Assembly: GCA_027886185.1 (NCBI GenBank)
Contig: WOAB01000041.1
Span: forward strand, 62,001-126,000
Length of the DNA: 64,000 nt
Reading direction: 5' to 3'
DNA from: Rheum nobile
Lineage: Eukaryota; Streptophyta; Magnoliopsida; Caryophyllales; Polygonaceae
Positions 23,314 through 36,000 of the stretch are shown in pieces. Below the pieces are notes generated by a model. The model was not told where the DNA came from, searched no databases, and saw only the letters and a program-made list of their open reading frames with translations. The position numbers and the translations under genes are program-made. Numbering within the stretch: position 1 is the stretch's first letter; every line of letters starts with the position of its first letter.

Positions 23314-23797
23314 TTCTCTTAGTTCCCTACTCAGATGACACGGAGCTCTTAGTTCCCTTAGGACCCCACTTCCATATTATGATCCTCTTTGTGTGTCTCT
23401 GAGTGTTATCTATGTTCTTCTTATGTAAATGAAATATTTTGATTTCCTTGCGTTGTTAAGTCCTGCTCTCAACTCTTATTACGGTGCCATTTCTCTAGAG
23501 TTCAGCATAAGTAATTGGTTCTCTCTAAATTTTCTGTGCTTATCATCTAACTGTTTCTTTTCGATGATGTCAAAAGGGGGAATGAACTCTGCAACTTGGA
23601 ACTAATAGGATGTAAGGAACTCTGAACTGGTTGTTCTCTTAAGGGAGAATTCAGGTTCCCGATTATTTATTGAGGTGGAATATGCAATTCACTAATGATC
23701 ATTCTACATCTAGCTTTGCTTGTCTTCCTCATATCATTCATGCCTATTATAGATATGCCAGGTTCTACTTGTTTGTCATCATCAAAAAGGGAGAAAT
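23314..23797 (+). other. multiple polypurine tracts before LTR (A unit 2)
   Basis: AAAAGGGGGAA near 23573, weaker purine tracts near 23641 and 23675, and AAAAAGGGAGAAA (about 23784-23796) next to the LTR. No gene. Confidence 0.7.
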
Positions 23798-24634
23798 TGT
23801 TAGGATGTGAACATTCATGAACTCTAGTTCCCTCCTTCAGTTTCCCTAGGTTTAACGATGACAAACACTTTGATATTAATGTTTCCATATGTCTAGCTGA
23901 ACAGGGAACTCAGGATCAGGAAATGCAAAATAGAGACCAAGACGCCAGAATTGGGATCTAGCATAGAAACTGAAAAATGATGAAGCCGCGCTAGCTGGAA
24001 AGAGATATCAAGAGCGGCGGCTGCCTTATTAGGGTAGATCTTGATCTTAGAGAGGGAAGATAATGATATCCGTGTTTCCATATTGTTAGGGTATTATTTG
24101 TATATCTTTTATGGAAACAAAATATGTAAAAATCGCAAAGGATAATATTTGGTAACAAATGTTATCTTTTTCGATTTATTTTTGGTTATTTGATTTGTAC
24201 AAATCAACCAGTTGTAGATCATGATTCTGTACGATTGAGATGTATAAATAAAGTAATCAAGCTCTCTCTCATTTATACACGTATTCACTCATTGCTGAAG
24301 GTGAAGAAAACATAGCTTGTTCTTGTGAGAAGAACTGTGTAAGTCACTTGTTTTTTGTGCTTGATTAGGTCGAACTAGGTAAAGAGTCTTAAGTGTGTCT
24401 TAAGTCTTTAATCTATGTGTTCTATTCTAATTGATTGTAAATCGAAGCTTAATCAAAGAAGTAGACTTTGAAATCCTCTTGAAAGAGAGGTAGTGGGTTT
24501 TATCATGGATAACTATTTGGTTATCAAATGTTCCCACTCTAAGGAACTGGTCTTGAATCTGTGTTATTACACATTCTGCTACTAAGGAACTAAACTATTA
24601 GTTCCCTTTGATTTCTAACACGTGCGATCCTACA
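23798..24634 (+). repeat. complete LTR shared by family A units 2 and 3
   Basis: 837 bp, TGTTAGGATG to GATCCTACA, again with a polypurine tract on its left and a primer site on its right. Its terminal hairpin reads GGAACTAA (24586-24593) and TTAGTTCC (24598-24605), where the LTR at 7218 has GGAACTGA and TCAGTTCC: both sides changed together. Palindrome at 24141-24166 as in the other copy. Confidence 0.9.
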
Positions 24635-24636
24635 AT

Positions 24637-24648
24637 TGGTATCAGAGC
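24637..24648 (+). other. primer-binding site (family A unit 3)
   Basis: TGGTATCAGAGC, 2 nt after the LTR end. Confidence 0.92.
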
Positions 24649-24685
24649 GGGCGCTCTAGATTTGTGTTAGTTTACAGATTTCAAG

Positions 24686-25128
24686 ATGTCTAGTTCAAAT
24701 GAATTCGATTTGGGAATCTCAATCAACAAGCCTCACATCCGGAAGAAGGGAGAAGAAGAATGGTGGGAGAAATGCATGACATACCACATTTAAACCATTG
24801 ACTATCAGTGCTGATGCATGATTGAAAATGGTGATGGCGTTGTTCCTGCGGATCTGGCTGAAGCAGATTGGAAGCCTGAGTACTACACCATCAAGGAAAA
24901 GAATGCTAAGGCTCGTCAACTCATTCTCAATGGGTTGACAAGAGAAGACAAGGACAATGTGATAGGAATTGAAACCGCCAAAGGCATCTGGAAAGCTCTC
25001 AAGGAGATGCATGAAGGAAGTGAGGAACTCAAAAAGAGCAGAAAGTTTGCTCTAGAAGGAGAGTACCATACTTTTGAGATGCTGGAAACAGATAACATTT
25101 TTGAGTACCACTCGCGTTTCACAAGACT
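24686..25128 (+). pseudogene. gag: gag N-terminal part (family A unit 3), before element E
   Basis: The ATG at 24686 follows an acceptor-like TTTACAGATTTCAAG. The Gag N-terminal domain is readable (WKPEYY, AKGIWKALKEMHE, EYHSRFTRLV) with TAA near 24794 and TGA near 24812. E is inserted immediately after the FTRL codons; the frame resumes at 51055. Confidence 0.85.
25124..25128 (+). repeat. target-site duplication of E, left copy
   Basis: AGACT, repeated at 51050-51054; unit 2 shows the uninterrupted site (about 8538-8546). Confidence 0.95.
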
Positions 25129-27564
25129 TGTAATACCCCTCATTTTTTAGTAAGGGTATTTGGGTAATTATTCCAACTCTCGTTGGGAAAGCAAGACTCG
25201 TTTGGCGAAGTTCGGATTTTCTGTATCATGTTTGATTTCTGTATTATTCCCAGAGCATTGGAAAATACATTCGACGTATTATCGAGGCTTAGAATATTTG
25301 TTTGGGTACATATGTTAAGATCCGGGGTTTTAAAACCCATGCCCAACCTTTTCCCGGGTACACAGACGCGAAAAGGGCAATTTCGCGACCGCAGAATAAT
25401 AGCTCCCAGAGGAGCTGGGCTTTGAATTTTCCGTGACCGCGGCAGAACCCACCGCGACCGCGCAAATATGCACAGTGCACAGTCGGGCATGCGAGCCACG
25501 TGTTCGTCATCGCCGTCGATCTCTCGCTCCACCGTTGATCTTGTCGGGGCTGGCTCTCCTCCTTGACTACAAATAGAGGCCGAAATGGAGGGTTTTGAGC
25601 ACCCAGATCTGAGATCTCCCCTCTTACTCTCGTTTCCATAGTCGCCGGAATTCTTGAGGAGTCGCCGAAGCCCTCGACGGAGGTGGTGGTGGCCAAAGAG
25701 TAGTGCATTGGAGGCGTAAGGTGCCCAGGAGTGGAAGCCGCCGCGAATCAAGCCCTTCCGAGTCGTCGCCGGTGAGTTTTTATCATTTTGGGTCACCGGA
25801 GTTCTTAGCCGCGATCGCAGCTATGAACTACCACGACCGCGGCAGTGACAATGTCGGCCGCGTCCGTGGCCGTTGTCACCAGTGCTCGCGGACATTCGTC
25901 CTCGACAACCGCGACCGCGGTAATGCCTGCCGCGACCGCGGATTGCTTTAGCAATCGCGATCATGGCCTTGGGCGATCCGGTCTCGGTCGGGACTCCCAT
26001 TCTTTAGATTTCATTCGTCATTCTTTAGATTCATATAGTTTATTATCGAATCTAACCTAGTGTTTCGTTATGGGTCATTCCGTAGGAATCTGTAATCCGA
26101 GTTCTGTTCCCGTTCCGGACCCAGAAACCCGTCTTCGTCAATCGTTCGTCTAGTCTAAGGCAAGTGGCGGTTTGCTCTTGCTTATCATTCCATATTTCTA
26201 TTAATTATCAATTGTTTTAATTGTTAATTAAATGGGATGAATATTGTGTTCGTTGGGAACGGTTTTGATAAACGTATTTGATACGATTAAAAGAGATATT
26301 ATAGTAGGTTGTATATACTGCTAGAAACAACGCTATTATAGATATTTATATATATTGTTGCCATGATGGCATTGATGTGGATTATGATGTGGTTTTAACT
26401 ATTTAGTTAGAATGAGTATTTGTAGGAACGCTATGTACCTTACGAGGTCTAGTTGTTTCTTTATAACTGGTGCTAGGATGATTATTTCACTAGTACTCTC
26501 TGGTCATGACCTTACCCTTACTCAGGGTATGTGCTCACAGCTGGTGCCGATTCTCGAGATTTATCCCTTTCGATATCTCTCGCGAGAGATGATATATTTA
26601 AAAGCTTATAACGTGAATGTACGCTTTGTCACTAAAATAAGATAAGTGCCGCTATGCACATAATTAATGAACCTTGGGCGAGAAGTACAACTTGGAAACT
26701 CGTCTGGACTTTGATTAGAGTAAGTCCTCCTTCCAAATCTGGATTCGCATTATGCGGTGAGGTTGGTCGTGGACCCAAATGGTCAAGTCTTTTTAAACGC
26801 TTGTGTGGAGTTATTATTATGTTCCCAAACATTTGTCATACGTCCCCGATAAGACTCAATCTTCTGGAGTCTTCTTTTCATACGCTTTCCGTTAAGACTC
26901 AATCTCTTGGAGTCTTCTCTTTATACGTTCCCGATAAGACTCAATCTTTAGGAGTCTTCTCTTGATCATTCAAACTTTAATCATTCCGTGAAAGTTCCGG
27001 GTTATATATCGTTCCTTCGGTTGTTATTCGAGGAACAATGATAGTAAACGGTTACGATCACTAGAACCATTATGTTTTCACCCTTGCATAGTCTTTCATT
27101 AGACTAACCAACCGAGTTTTATTCCTTGCATGGTTGGCTGATGTCATCCGTCCTATACGGCACATCAGTGGTTGGTCCCCGAAGTCCGAAGTAATCGTTA
27201 AAGATGAGACTTGCAGTTGCAGATTTCGGTGCCGGTATTTCAAAGTCGTTAAGTATTACTTTAAATGTATTTTTATAACCTAGTCATGTATTAGGTTTAT
27301 TCTTGAAGTCTTCCGCTGTGTAATTTATGAGTTTTCCGCTGTGATTTCACTCTGTTGTAAAATACTTCTCTCGTTTGATGAGAGATCTTTTAATATAAAT
27401 GGTTGAGTTTCATTTATAAATGTCTTACGTTGTTTAACCTTCCGTTATTTAATTGTGTTTATTTAAGATTAATTGTTCTGATTAAAGCCTTGGGTGACTT
27501 TGGACGGTAACGTCTAAGGTCACTGGCGTGTGGCACTACCGACAATAAGTCGGGGGGTGTTACA
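25129..27564 (+). repeat. 5' LTR of E
   Basis: TGTAATACCCC to GGGTGTTACA. CpG-rich motifs of the type GCGACCGCG recur at 25384-25460 and 25840-25930. The TATA position reads TACAAATA (25568-25575) where the 3' LTR has TATAAATA (50141-50148), so this promoter copy is mutated. Positions 25885-26990 (1,106 bp) are absent from the 3' LTR, the join lying at a shared GTG. Confidence 0.9.
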
Positions 27565-27568
27565 ATTA

Positions 27569-27580
27569 TAGTATCAGAGC
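27569..27580 (+). other. primer-binding site (E), one mismatch
   Basis: TAGTATCAGAGC differs at one position from the Met-tRNA complement TGGTATCAGAGC and starts 4 nt after the LTR. Confidence 0.75.
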
Positions 27581-28253
27581 CAGGGTTTAAAATTCTTGGC
27601 CTATTGTTAGGTTTGAGAATTTTCAAAAACTATTTTGGAAACTATTTTTCAAACTTATCTTCGATTAAAAAGGAATTTCGAGAGTTTCAATGTTGAATTT
27701 AAATGTTAAAAGTAAAAGTTTTAATTATTTCTTGTAATTTAATTTAAACTAGTGATTTAGCTATTTCGAACTTCAAAAGTTGTTTATCGTTGGTTTATAA
27801 AAGGCGTGTTATACGCAATCAAAATAAGTTTAAAGATTGTAACTTTAAAAGTGAGATTTTGGTCTTGGTACAAGTTTTGTGATATTCGTATCACTAGTTT
27901 GAGAAACTAACTTTATAGATAATGATTTTTATATATAAGATTTAAAGTTTATAGTTTGAAGTTGAAAGTATAAGATTTAAGTGGTTTTCAAACTTCTGCA
28001 AGATTCAAGTTGTTACTTATTCCTTAGATCCATTCTTAGGAATATCATTTCTCCTTAGATGGAATGTCATTTAAAGGTTGATATTTCTCCTAGAGTTCCT
28101 TTCTAGTAAGTCAGAGAAAAAGTCATTTCTGCGGTTAGTGGTGGTGGGCCAGTCAGACTAATATAGAGTTATTAGTTTGGACCCTTATAAATCGTATCAT
28201 AACGTAATTGACTCAGTGTCAAGTACCAGTTGGAGAAGTTCTAAACTAACGTT
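27581..28253 (+). other. 5' untranslated region of E
   Basis: AT-rich, no coding frame. It contains neither the pre-gag ORF seen in D nor another recognisable element. Confidence 0.6.
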
Positions 28254-29049
28254 ATGGTTCATCAACAGATGATGAACACCCGACCCACCAAACGAGCAGC
28301 TAACGAAAGTCCTAGCAACGATTCTCGAATTCGGCTGAGAAGTGCTACTCCACCAGGGGAAGACGCGGGATATGGATCACGTAGTAGTGACCCGACCCTG
28401 TGACAGGATGTTCATCATGGACAAGCGGACCCCCAAGCTGTAAAGGGATTTCCAACTCCTGCCCCGATCGTGCTAAATGCGACAACCATTGGGCAGATAG
28501 TGGGGCTAGTGGTCGAAGTATTAATGGGCCAGGTGATACCGCAAGTCCAAACAGCCCCCATACCTCAAGACGCAGCTAGTGTGGAGGCACAGATTAAGAC
28601 AAAGAATGGGCAAAAGAATCACAGGGCTGGCTCGTTCAAGCGGCCAGCGTCGCCCACCAAGTTCAAGAAGTTTGGTCATACTAGGACCAAGACGACTCCG
28701 TCCGATTCCGCCAAGGACTCAGACTGGAATAGCGGCGGGATTCAATGCCACAACTGTGGTGAAGTTGGGCACAAAAGTTTTAGCTGTCAAAAGGAAAAGC
28801 GAGTATGTTACAGTTGTGGGAGGGAAGGCCATGTGAAGACATACTGTAGGCAGAAGAGCCTAAGGCCAACACAAGGATATCAGGCCTCAAAAGCTGACTT
28901 TAGGCAGAACCCACGGGCGGAAGTATTTGTTCCGGGGTAGTCTGCTACTCGTGATAAAGGCAAGGCGCCTATGGAATCTTCGGGTCAAGAGCATCGACTC
29001 TTTGTGATACGTCACCCCGATGGGAGGGAAGCTTTGTACAAGTGGTAGT
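28254..29049 (+). pseudogene. gag: shortened gag (element E)
   Basis: The frame from ATG 28254 begins MVHQQMMNTRPTKRA, has TGA near 28401, continues through IGQIVGLVVEVLMGQVIPQ and jumps to SVEAQIKTKNGQ, so the capsid core found in D (about 150 residues around HWFSHMERLF) is missing. Two CCHC knuckles, CHNCGEVGHKSFSC and CYSCGREGHVKTYC, lie at about 28747-28850. TAG at 28938 is followed by ~35 more open codons to TAG 29047. A polyadenylation-like AATAAAGAAG occurs at about 29160. It is unlikely to form capsids but keeps the RNA-binding end. Confidence 0.75.
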
Positions 29050-30845
29050 ATTTTGTAAGGCTTTTTAGAATATGGAGCGTGGACTTGTGTCGACAGTCTC
29101 TATAGTTTAGTAATTTGTCTATTCGACTTTCTATCAGTTGCTTTATGTAATGTTTCGAATAATAAAGAAGTGTTTCCTTGTTTCGGAAATTACTAAATTC
29201 GTTACTATTGCAAATTGTTCATTCATACGAGACCCCGTGAGTGCCAAAAACAGTGATGTCACGGATGGATAAGGGCTCTTAGGACTCACACAGGAGGGGT
29301 AACGTATGGAACCGAGGTGTTTGTTCCCTACATGGTTAACACTAGGGGAGACTTCATTACCGAATTGCTAGATCCATTATTAGGAAACTCTCTTTATTCT
29401 TGGAGTAATGTCACAATGGTATGACATTAATTACTCCCTTTGTTGAGCGGACGAGCGCTATCTCGTGATTTGAGTTTTTACCAATTTTTTTTAGGGTGTA
29501 GGAAACAAATGTATGTGGTTAATGCTCTATGGGACTAGGAATTTTTTTTTCTTCTCATATGGGTACCCTAAACATTTGTTCTGGTCAAAGCGCATAGGAA
29601 TGATCTACATGAAGTCCAGAATGCCTAGTTATGAGGTCATGCTGTAGGCAGTGATGTGGATAGATTGTTGAGAAAGGAATGAATGTATAAGAGGGATAGT
29701 TCATAGGGCACTCGTTTCCTCTATTACGACCTTGAGTAAGACTTTAGAGTCCAGAGTTATGGTTATGAGATTTATATGTGGGTACGACCAGTGTAGGACC
29801 TTTGGTTACAGCTTGTGGAGCAACCAAGTGTACGAAATCATAGGTATCATTTTGGAAGATCTATTCGAAGTTTCGTTTTGAGGATCTATAAGGAAATGGT
29901 ATGATTAAGTCTTGGATGGATAGTAGATTGTGTGAGGAGTGTAAGGATCTTAAGTTAGAGACAAGTTATTTGAGCCAGTTAAACAAACCTTTGGGATGTG
30001 AGTCAGGAAAAGGGCGGCTGAGCCAAATCTAAGTGGACCAAATGATTGAAATTGGTAGGTTGTACAATCAGGGAATAAGGAGTTATGATACTTGTAAGGT
30101 TGTAAGGTTTGATATTTGAATTTTATGTGAGTTTTGTCAGTTAGAAGGCTCATGGTGCAATTCTTTGGAGAAGATTAAGTTGTGAAGTTACTGTGTTAGA
30201 AGGAAGCCACTTAATTGGAAAGATTACAGTTAAGGATAGGTTATGTTGATGATTCTGATAAATTAAAGGATTTAGTGGAGAAAATTGTATATGTGCGCCT
30301 AAGGAGTAAGGTAGCAAGCGTTAATCGTATAAAGCTATTAAAGGATTCTGATATAAGTGACTGATACGGTTGGTAATGAGTCAATTATCAGGATGATACC
30401 TTAAGGAAATAGGAGTAATATCTCAACGGATTTTGGTTATGGAAGTTGTAAGTGAGTATGTTCATTATGGACCAGAGGATTAGACTTTCGGAAAGGCTAA
30501 AGGTGTGAAGTCATATGTATTGTCTTGGAAGATTTATCTGAGGTTTCGTTATGAGGCTTTCTTAAGAGAAATGACATAAGGATTGGCGTAGAGTGATCAA
30601 TCTCTGTTAATGCGATTTGATGTCACATTTTGGGGGAAAATCGAGTGATTGGTCACAATTGTGCTAATGGATTTATCACGGCATTGTTTTGAGGAAACTA
30701 AAGGTTTTGAGTTGGAAGTGAGCTTTAGGGACAAACTTATTTGGGCCAAGGAACTGAATCAGTGAATTGTACCTTCAAGGGATAAAAGGATATGATATCT
30801 GGAGATTTACAAGGTCTGATATGTGGATTGTTAGGGAGTGTGACG
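29050..30845 (+). other. non-coding internal region of E, left of D
   Basis: No frame of useful length and no pol homology. Two diverged copies of a ~0.7-kb unit are visible: compare 'ttcgaagtttcgttttgagg' at about 29866 with 'ctgaggtttcgttatgaggc' at about 30537, and 'gagacaagttatttgagcca' at 29956 with 'gggacaaacttatttgggcc' at 30729. The second copy is interrupted by D. Confidence 0.6.
30841..30845 (+). repeat. target-site duplication of D, left copy
   Basis: TGACG, repeated at 48183-48187. Confidence 0.95.
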
Positions 30846-32989
30846 TGTAACACCCCCAAATAACCTCTTGAAAGTATTACCGCCAGTGACCTCAGACGTA
30901 CTGTCCGATGTCACCCAAGACTTTTCCAGTTGATATAAATCATTAAACCACAATTATGATGCAACATATCATAACTTCCATTAAAACCAAGTCTCGGAAT
31001 TACAGCATAATTCCAAATACATCAAAATACATTATCAGAATTATTACAGCGGAAGTCTTAAGTACAAAACATCATTAACAGAGCGGAAGTCTTAAAATAA
31101 CAACAAAAACATCGTTCGCCTTTATAGTCGGTCTAGCCTTCTTGGATCCGCAATTTATCTGATGTGTCGAATCGAACGAATGACACCAGCCAACCATGCA
31201 GAGAACAATTACGGTTGGTTAGTCTAATGAAAGACCAAGCAAGGGGTACAAAGCAAAGTGGTTCGAGAGATCGTAACCGTTTACTATCATTGTCCCTCGA
31301 ATAATAACCGACGGAACGATACATAACCCGGTACTTTCCCTGAATGAGTATCAAATAAGATATGCACTGAAGAGAAGACTCCCAAGGAAATGAGTCTTAT
31401 CGGAAATATGACAAATGTTGGGGAACATTAATAATCACAGAATCACAGTATCGCATACGAGCGATTTAAAAGTTAAGACGAGCTTTCCTAGATGCACTAT
31501 CGCCTAGCTACACTACACGCCGAAGGTATATTAATTATGTGTGTCAAGAGCACTTATCTTATTTAATTCCAAAACTCACATCACGTTATAAGCTTTTATA
31601 TCCACATCGCAGAGTCCAAGCCTCTATATCCACATCTCGGTTGGTCCTGACCAGAAAGTTTAGCATAGGGTCTTGATCGCCTTGTTATTTGCCAAGTTAT
31701 AAAGAAACGAATGGACCTCGTAAAGTCCAAGCGTTCCTACGAATACTCGTGCTAACTAACAGTTCAACACAGTAATAGTCCATATCCAAGCCAACATGGC
31801 CAACATCATAAACATATATTTATACTAGCGTCGTTCTAGCAGATATACAACCTAGTATAATATCATCTTTTAATCCATTATTAACAAAGCCGTTCCCAAC
31901 GAATAATAAATCAGTAAATCATCCCAAATTAATTAACAACTAAACAATTGATAATTAATTGAAATATGAAATGATGAGTAAGAGCGAACCGCCACTTGCC
32001 TTAGATTAGTTGAGCTCGAACAAAGCTTAGAAACGTCGGGTTCCTGAGTCTGAAACTGGGATAGATCCTAGATAATAAATCCCTATGGAACGACTCATAA
32101 GGAGACCCTAAGTTAGATTCAATATCTACATAATTGAATCTAAAAGAATAGGAAAAGAATCAAAGGAATCAAGCCTCGCCCAAAGCCAAACACCCAAGAA
32201 CACACACTCGGACAAGGCTCGCCGCGGGTGCGGTGGAAGGCTTGCCGCGGGTGTGGTGGGGTTACAGTGGCGAGCTCGCGACATCGTTTTAATGGAGAAA
32301 ACTCACCCAATCACTTCGTTTCGACTTTGATTCGTTCTTGGTTTGTTTTCTCAACACCTTAGGCTTGAATACCACTTAGGAGTACCTCTTTCCAACACTC
32401 AAAGGGATTCGAACACCTTCCCAACAAAGCTCAAGAGCTTGGTGCTTCAATGGAGATTTCGAGAAAAACAGAGGAGGAAGATGACGCTCCTTCCCATTCT
32501 GATGTCGACCCCTTTTATAGCCAACCAAGAGCTCCTCCAGCAGGGAACAAGTAGGAGACCAGCAAGGGAGGCAAGGCGAGGCTAGGCCTGACAACCGACG
32601 CCACTTGTAAGGGAATAGGATAACGTTACAGAAGAAAAATATCCCACCGCGGGGTGCGGCAGGGTGCGGTGGCGCCCAGTTACCGACTCATCTATTTGGC
32701 TTTCGCCGCGGGTGCGGCCACTTGACCGCGGGGTGCGGTCAAGGCCATTTTTCACCCTCTTGTCCGTTTTAAATCTTGGGTTAAATATCTTAACCCCGAG
32801 TTAAATATATTCGTACACGAACGACTATTTAACCTTGAACATACGTCAACTGTATTTTATATTACTCAGAAAAATATTACAGAGATCAAACAATTTACAG
32901 AATGTCCGAACCTCTCTAAAATTAATCCTACTTGTAATACAGGAGTTGGAAAAATTCCAAAATATCCTTATAAAATGAGGGATATTACA
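30846..32989 (-). repeat. 3' LTR of D (left end on + strand)
   Basis: 2,144 bp, plus-strand edges TGTAACACCCCC and GGGATATTACA. TATA box TATAAAAG on the minus strand at 32512-32519. GC-rich motif CCGCGGG(G)TGCGG recurs at about 32222-32262, 32643-32675 and 32703-32740. It has a ~20-bp stretch near 32785 absent from the other LTR. Confidence 0.93.
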
Positions 32990-33002
32990 TTACCTCCCCC
33001 TT
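32990..33002 (-). other. polypurine tract of D
   Basis: On the minus strand AAGGGGGAGGTAA directly precedes the LTR start, the expected plus-strand primer position. Confidence 0.85.
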
Positions 33003-33034
33003 AAAAGAAGTTTCGACCCCGAAACTTGGCTATT

Positions 33035-36000
33035 CTAGGCCGAAAACAACTCGGGAAAGCGTCTAAGCATATCCTCTTCAGTTTCCCAAGCCTCCCAAGT
33101 AACCTCTTCGGTTCTTGACTTGGACCACAAAATTCGTACCAACGGTACCACCCTGCTGCGTAGCTGCTTCTCACGACGCTCGAGAATACGCACAGGTATC
33201 TCCTCGTAGGTACCGTTTGCCTGGATCTCATTGTCTTCATAACTCAGCACATGAGATTCATCTGGCACATACTTCCTTAACAAGGATACGTGAAACACGT
33301 TGTGCACTGGATGTGCCGATGGCGGCAATGCCAAACGGTACGCTAGAGATCCCACCCTATCAAGGATCTCGAATGGTCCCACGTAGCGAGGGTTAAGCTT
33401 CCCACGCTTTGGATGGTGACACCTTGACAAATACTTTGTCACCAACCTCGAATTCAACATTCTTACGCTTCGGGTCAGCGTAAGACTTTTGTCGACTCTG
33501 GGCGGTCAACATTCTTTGTCTTATCAAGGCAATGTCTGAGGCGATCCTTTCGACTAGCTCTGGTCCGAGCAGAATCTTGTCGGCATTCTCATCCCAACAA
33601 ATCGGAGATATGCACTTTCGACCGTACAAAGCCTCGAATGGAGCCATCTTGATAGTAGCATGCCAGCTATTGTTGTATGTAAACTCAATCAGACTCAGGT
33701 TGTCCTCCCAGCTAGTCGGACGATCGAGTGCACAAGCTCTTAGCAAATCTTCCAAGGTCTGAATGGTCCTTTCAGACTGTCCATCCGTTTGAGGATGAAA
33801 CGCAGTACTGAATCTTAACTCGGTTCCCATGGCCTTGTGCAATTCCTTCCAGAATCTTGACATGAATCGGCCATCGCGATCTGATACAATGGTCTTTGGA
33901 GTACCATGCAAACGGATAACCTCGTGTAAAAATACTTCTGACAGCTTCTGGGTTCCCCACGTTGTCTTGATAGCCACGAAGTGAGCACTCTTCGTGAGCA
34001 TGTCAACGATAACCCATATAGCATCCTTCTGACTTCGAGCTTTAGGCAGCCATGTGACGAAATCCATTGAAATGTCCTCCCACTTCCATTCTAGAACTGG
34101 AAGAGGTAGAAATTCTCCACCGGGTCTTCGGTGTTCTATCTTGACCTTCTGACAAGTCAAGCATTTCGCCACAAACTTTGCCACATCCCACTTCATATTG
34201 GGCCACCAGAACTTCATTCTGAGGTCCTTGTACATCTTGCTAGAGCCTGGATGTACAGAATAGGCTGACGAATGGGCTTCCTTCATCACCAATTGGCGAA
34301 GACCCTCAACGCCAGGCACACAAATCCGGTCCTAAAACCAGAGTGATCCATCTTCCTGAATCACGAAACCGGGAGCTTTCCCGTCCATTACTTCGCTGCA
34401 TAGATTCACCAGAATTACATCATCGACTTGCTTCTCCTTGATCTGATCAAGAAGCGTAGCTTGAATCTCAAGCATACTCATGTATCCACGACGTTGATCG
34501 TACAAGACTTCAATCTCACACAATTCTTGGTTCAGTTTGGTCTGAGCGACAAGCAAAGCCACTACAGTCTCATGCGGCGTCTTCCGGCTTAATGCATCAG
34601 CTACTACATTAGCCTTGCCCGGATGATACAACAATTCGATGTCGTAGTCTTTGAGTAGCTCCAACCAGCGACGTTGTCTCATATTCAGCTCCTTCTGAGT
34701 AAATATATACTTGAGACTCTTATGATCAGTGAAGACTTGGCACCTCACACCATAGAGATAGTGCCTCCAAATCTTCAGCGCAAACACTACTGCTGCTAAC
34801 TCCAGATCATGCGTCGGATAGTTTTCTTCATAGGTTTTTAGCTGTCTTGATGCGTAAGTAATAACCTTGCCTCTTTGCATCAACACACATCCCAACCCAT
34901 TTTTCGAAGCATCGCTATAGACCGCATAATCATCAGTTCCTTCTGGCAGCGTCAACACTGGTACCGAGGTCAGACATTGCTTCAGCTTCTGAAAACTGGC
35001 CTCGCACTTGTCATTCCAGACAAACGTCTTGTGGGCCTTGCGGAGCAGACCGGTCATAGGTAGAGCGATCTTAGAAAATCCCTCTACGAACCGTTTGTAG
35101 TAACCCGCAAGTCCTAGAAAACTACGCACCTCCTTCACGTTCTGAGGCCGCTTCCAATTGGCTACTGCTTCAATCTTCTGGGGATCAACTATCACCCCAT
35201 TCTCATTGATCACATGGCCTAAGAGAGCCACTTCCTTGATCCAAAAGTCGCACTTAGACAATTTCGCATATAGTTGAATTTGTCTAAGGACTGATAAAAT
35301 AATCCGAAGATGTTCCTCATGAGCTTCCACGCTCGGGGAGTAGATCAAAATGTCATCGATGAAGACCACCATGAACTTATCCAAGTACTGGTGAAAACAT
35401 CGATTCATCAGATCCATGAAGACTGTTGGAGCATTGGTAAGTCCAAATGGCATGACTACGAACTCGTAGTGACCATATATCGTCCGGAATGCAGTCCTCG
35501 GAATATATTCCTCACGACTCCTGAGCTGGTGATAACCAGATCTCAGATCGATCTTGGAAAAGACTTTTGCTCCTTGTAGTTGATCTAACAGATTATCAAT
35601 CCTTGGCAAAGGATATTTGTTCTTGATCGTGACTTTATTCAACTCACGATAGTCGATGCAAAGTCGAAACGATCCATCCTTCTTCTTGACAAATAACACC
35701 AGAGCTCCCCAAGGTGATGTGCCCGGCCTTACATAACCTTTGTCGAGAAGATCCTCAAGTTGCTTCTTCAACTCTTTCATCTCTGCAGGAGCCATCCGGT
35801 ACGGTGCTTTAGAAATCGGCACGGTACCAGGCTCGAGATCGATAGAAAATTCCAGGTCACGCTTCGGGGGTAATCCAAGAATCTCTTCCGGAAAAACATC
35901 AGGAAAATCATTAATCACGGGAATATCAAGAATTGTTGGTTCATCTTTCATGGGCGTTTCCAGGTAGCAAAGGTACCCGACACAACCTTGTCGAAGTAGC

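Larger units (their letters stand above)
7218..24634 (+). mobile_element. family A unit 2, interrupted by element B
   Basis: Unit 2 runs from the shared LTR (7218-8053) through gag, is interrupted by B at 9755-18855 with a GATGT duplication (9750-9754 and 18856-18860), and resumes with the gag end, pol, stem-loop, accessory remnant and the LTR at 23798-24634. Its pol shares stops with unit 1, whereas its gag shares a specific deletion with unit 3, so it is a mosaic produced by recombination in the array. It is not functional. Confidence 0.9.

Noticed and set aside
25140..25796. Long minus-strand frames in the E LTRs (also 49712-50311)
   Set aside because: GC-rich LTR sequence tends to lack stops; no domain, and the frames differ in length between the two LTRs.
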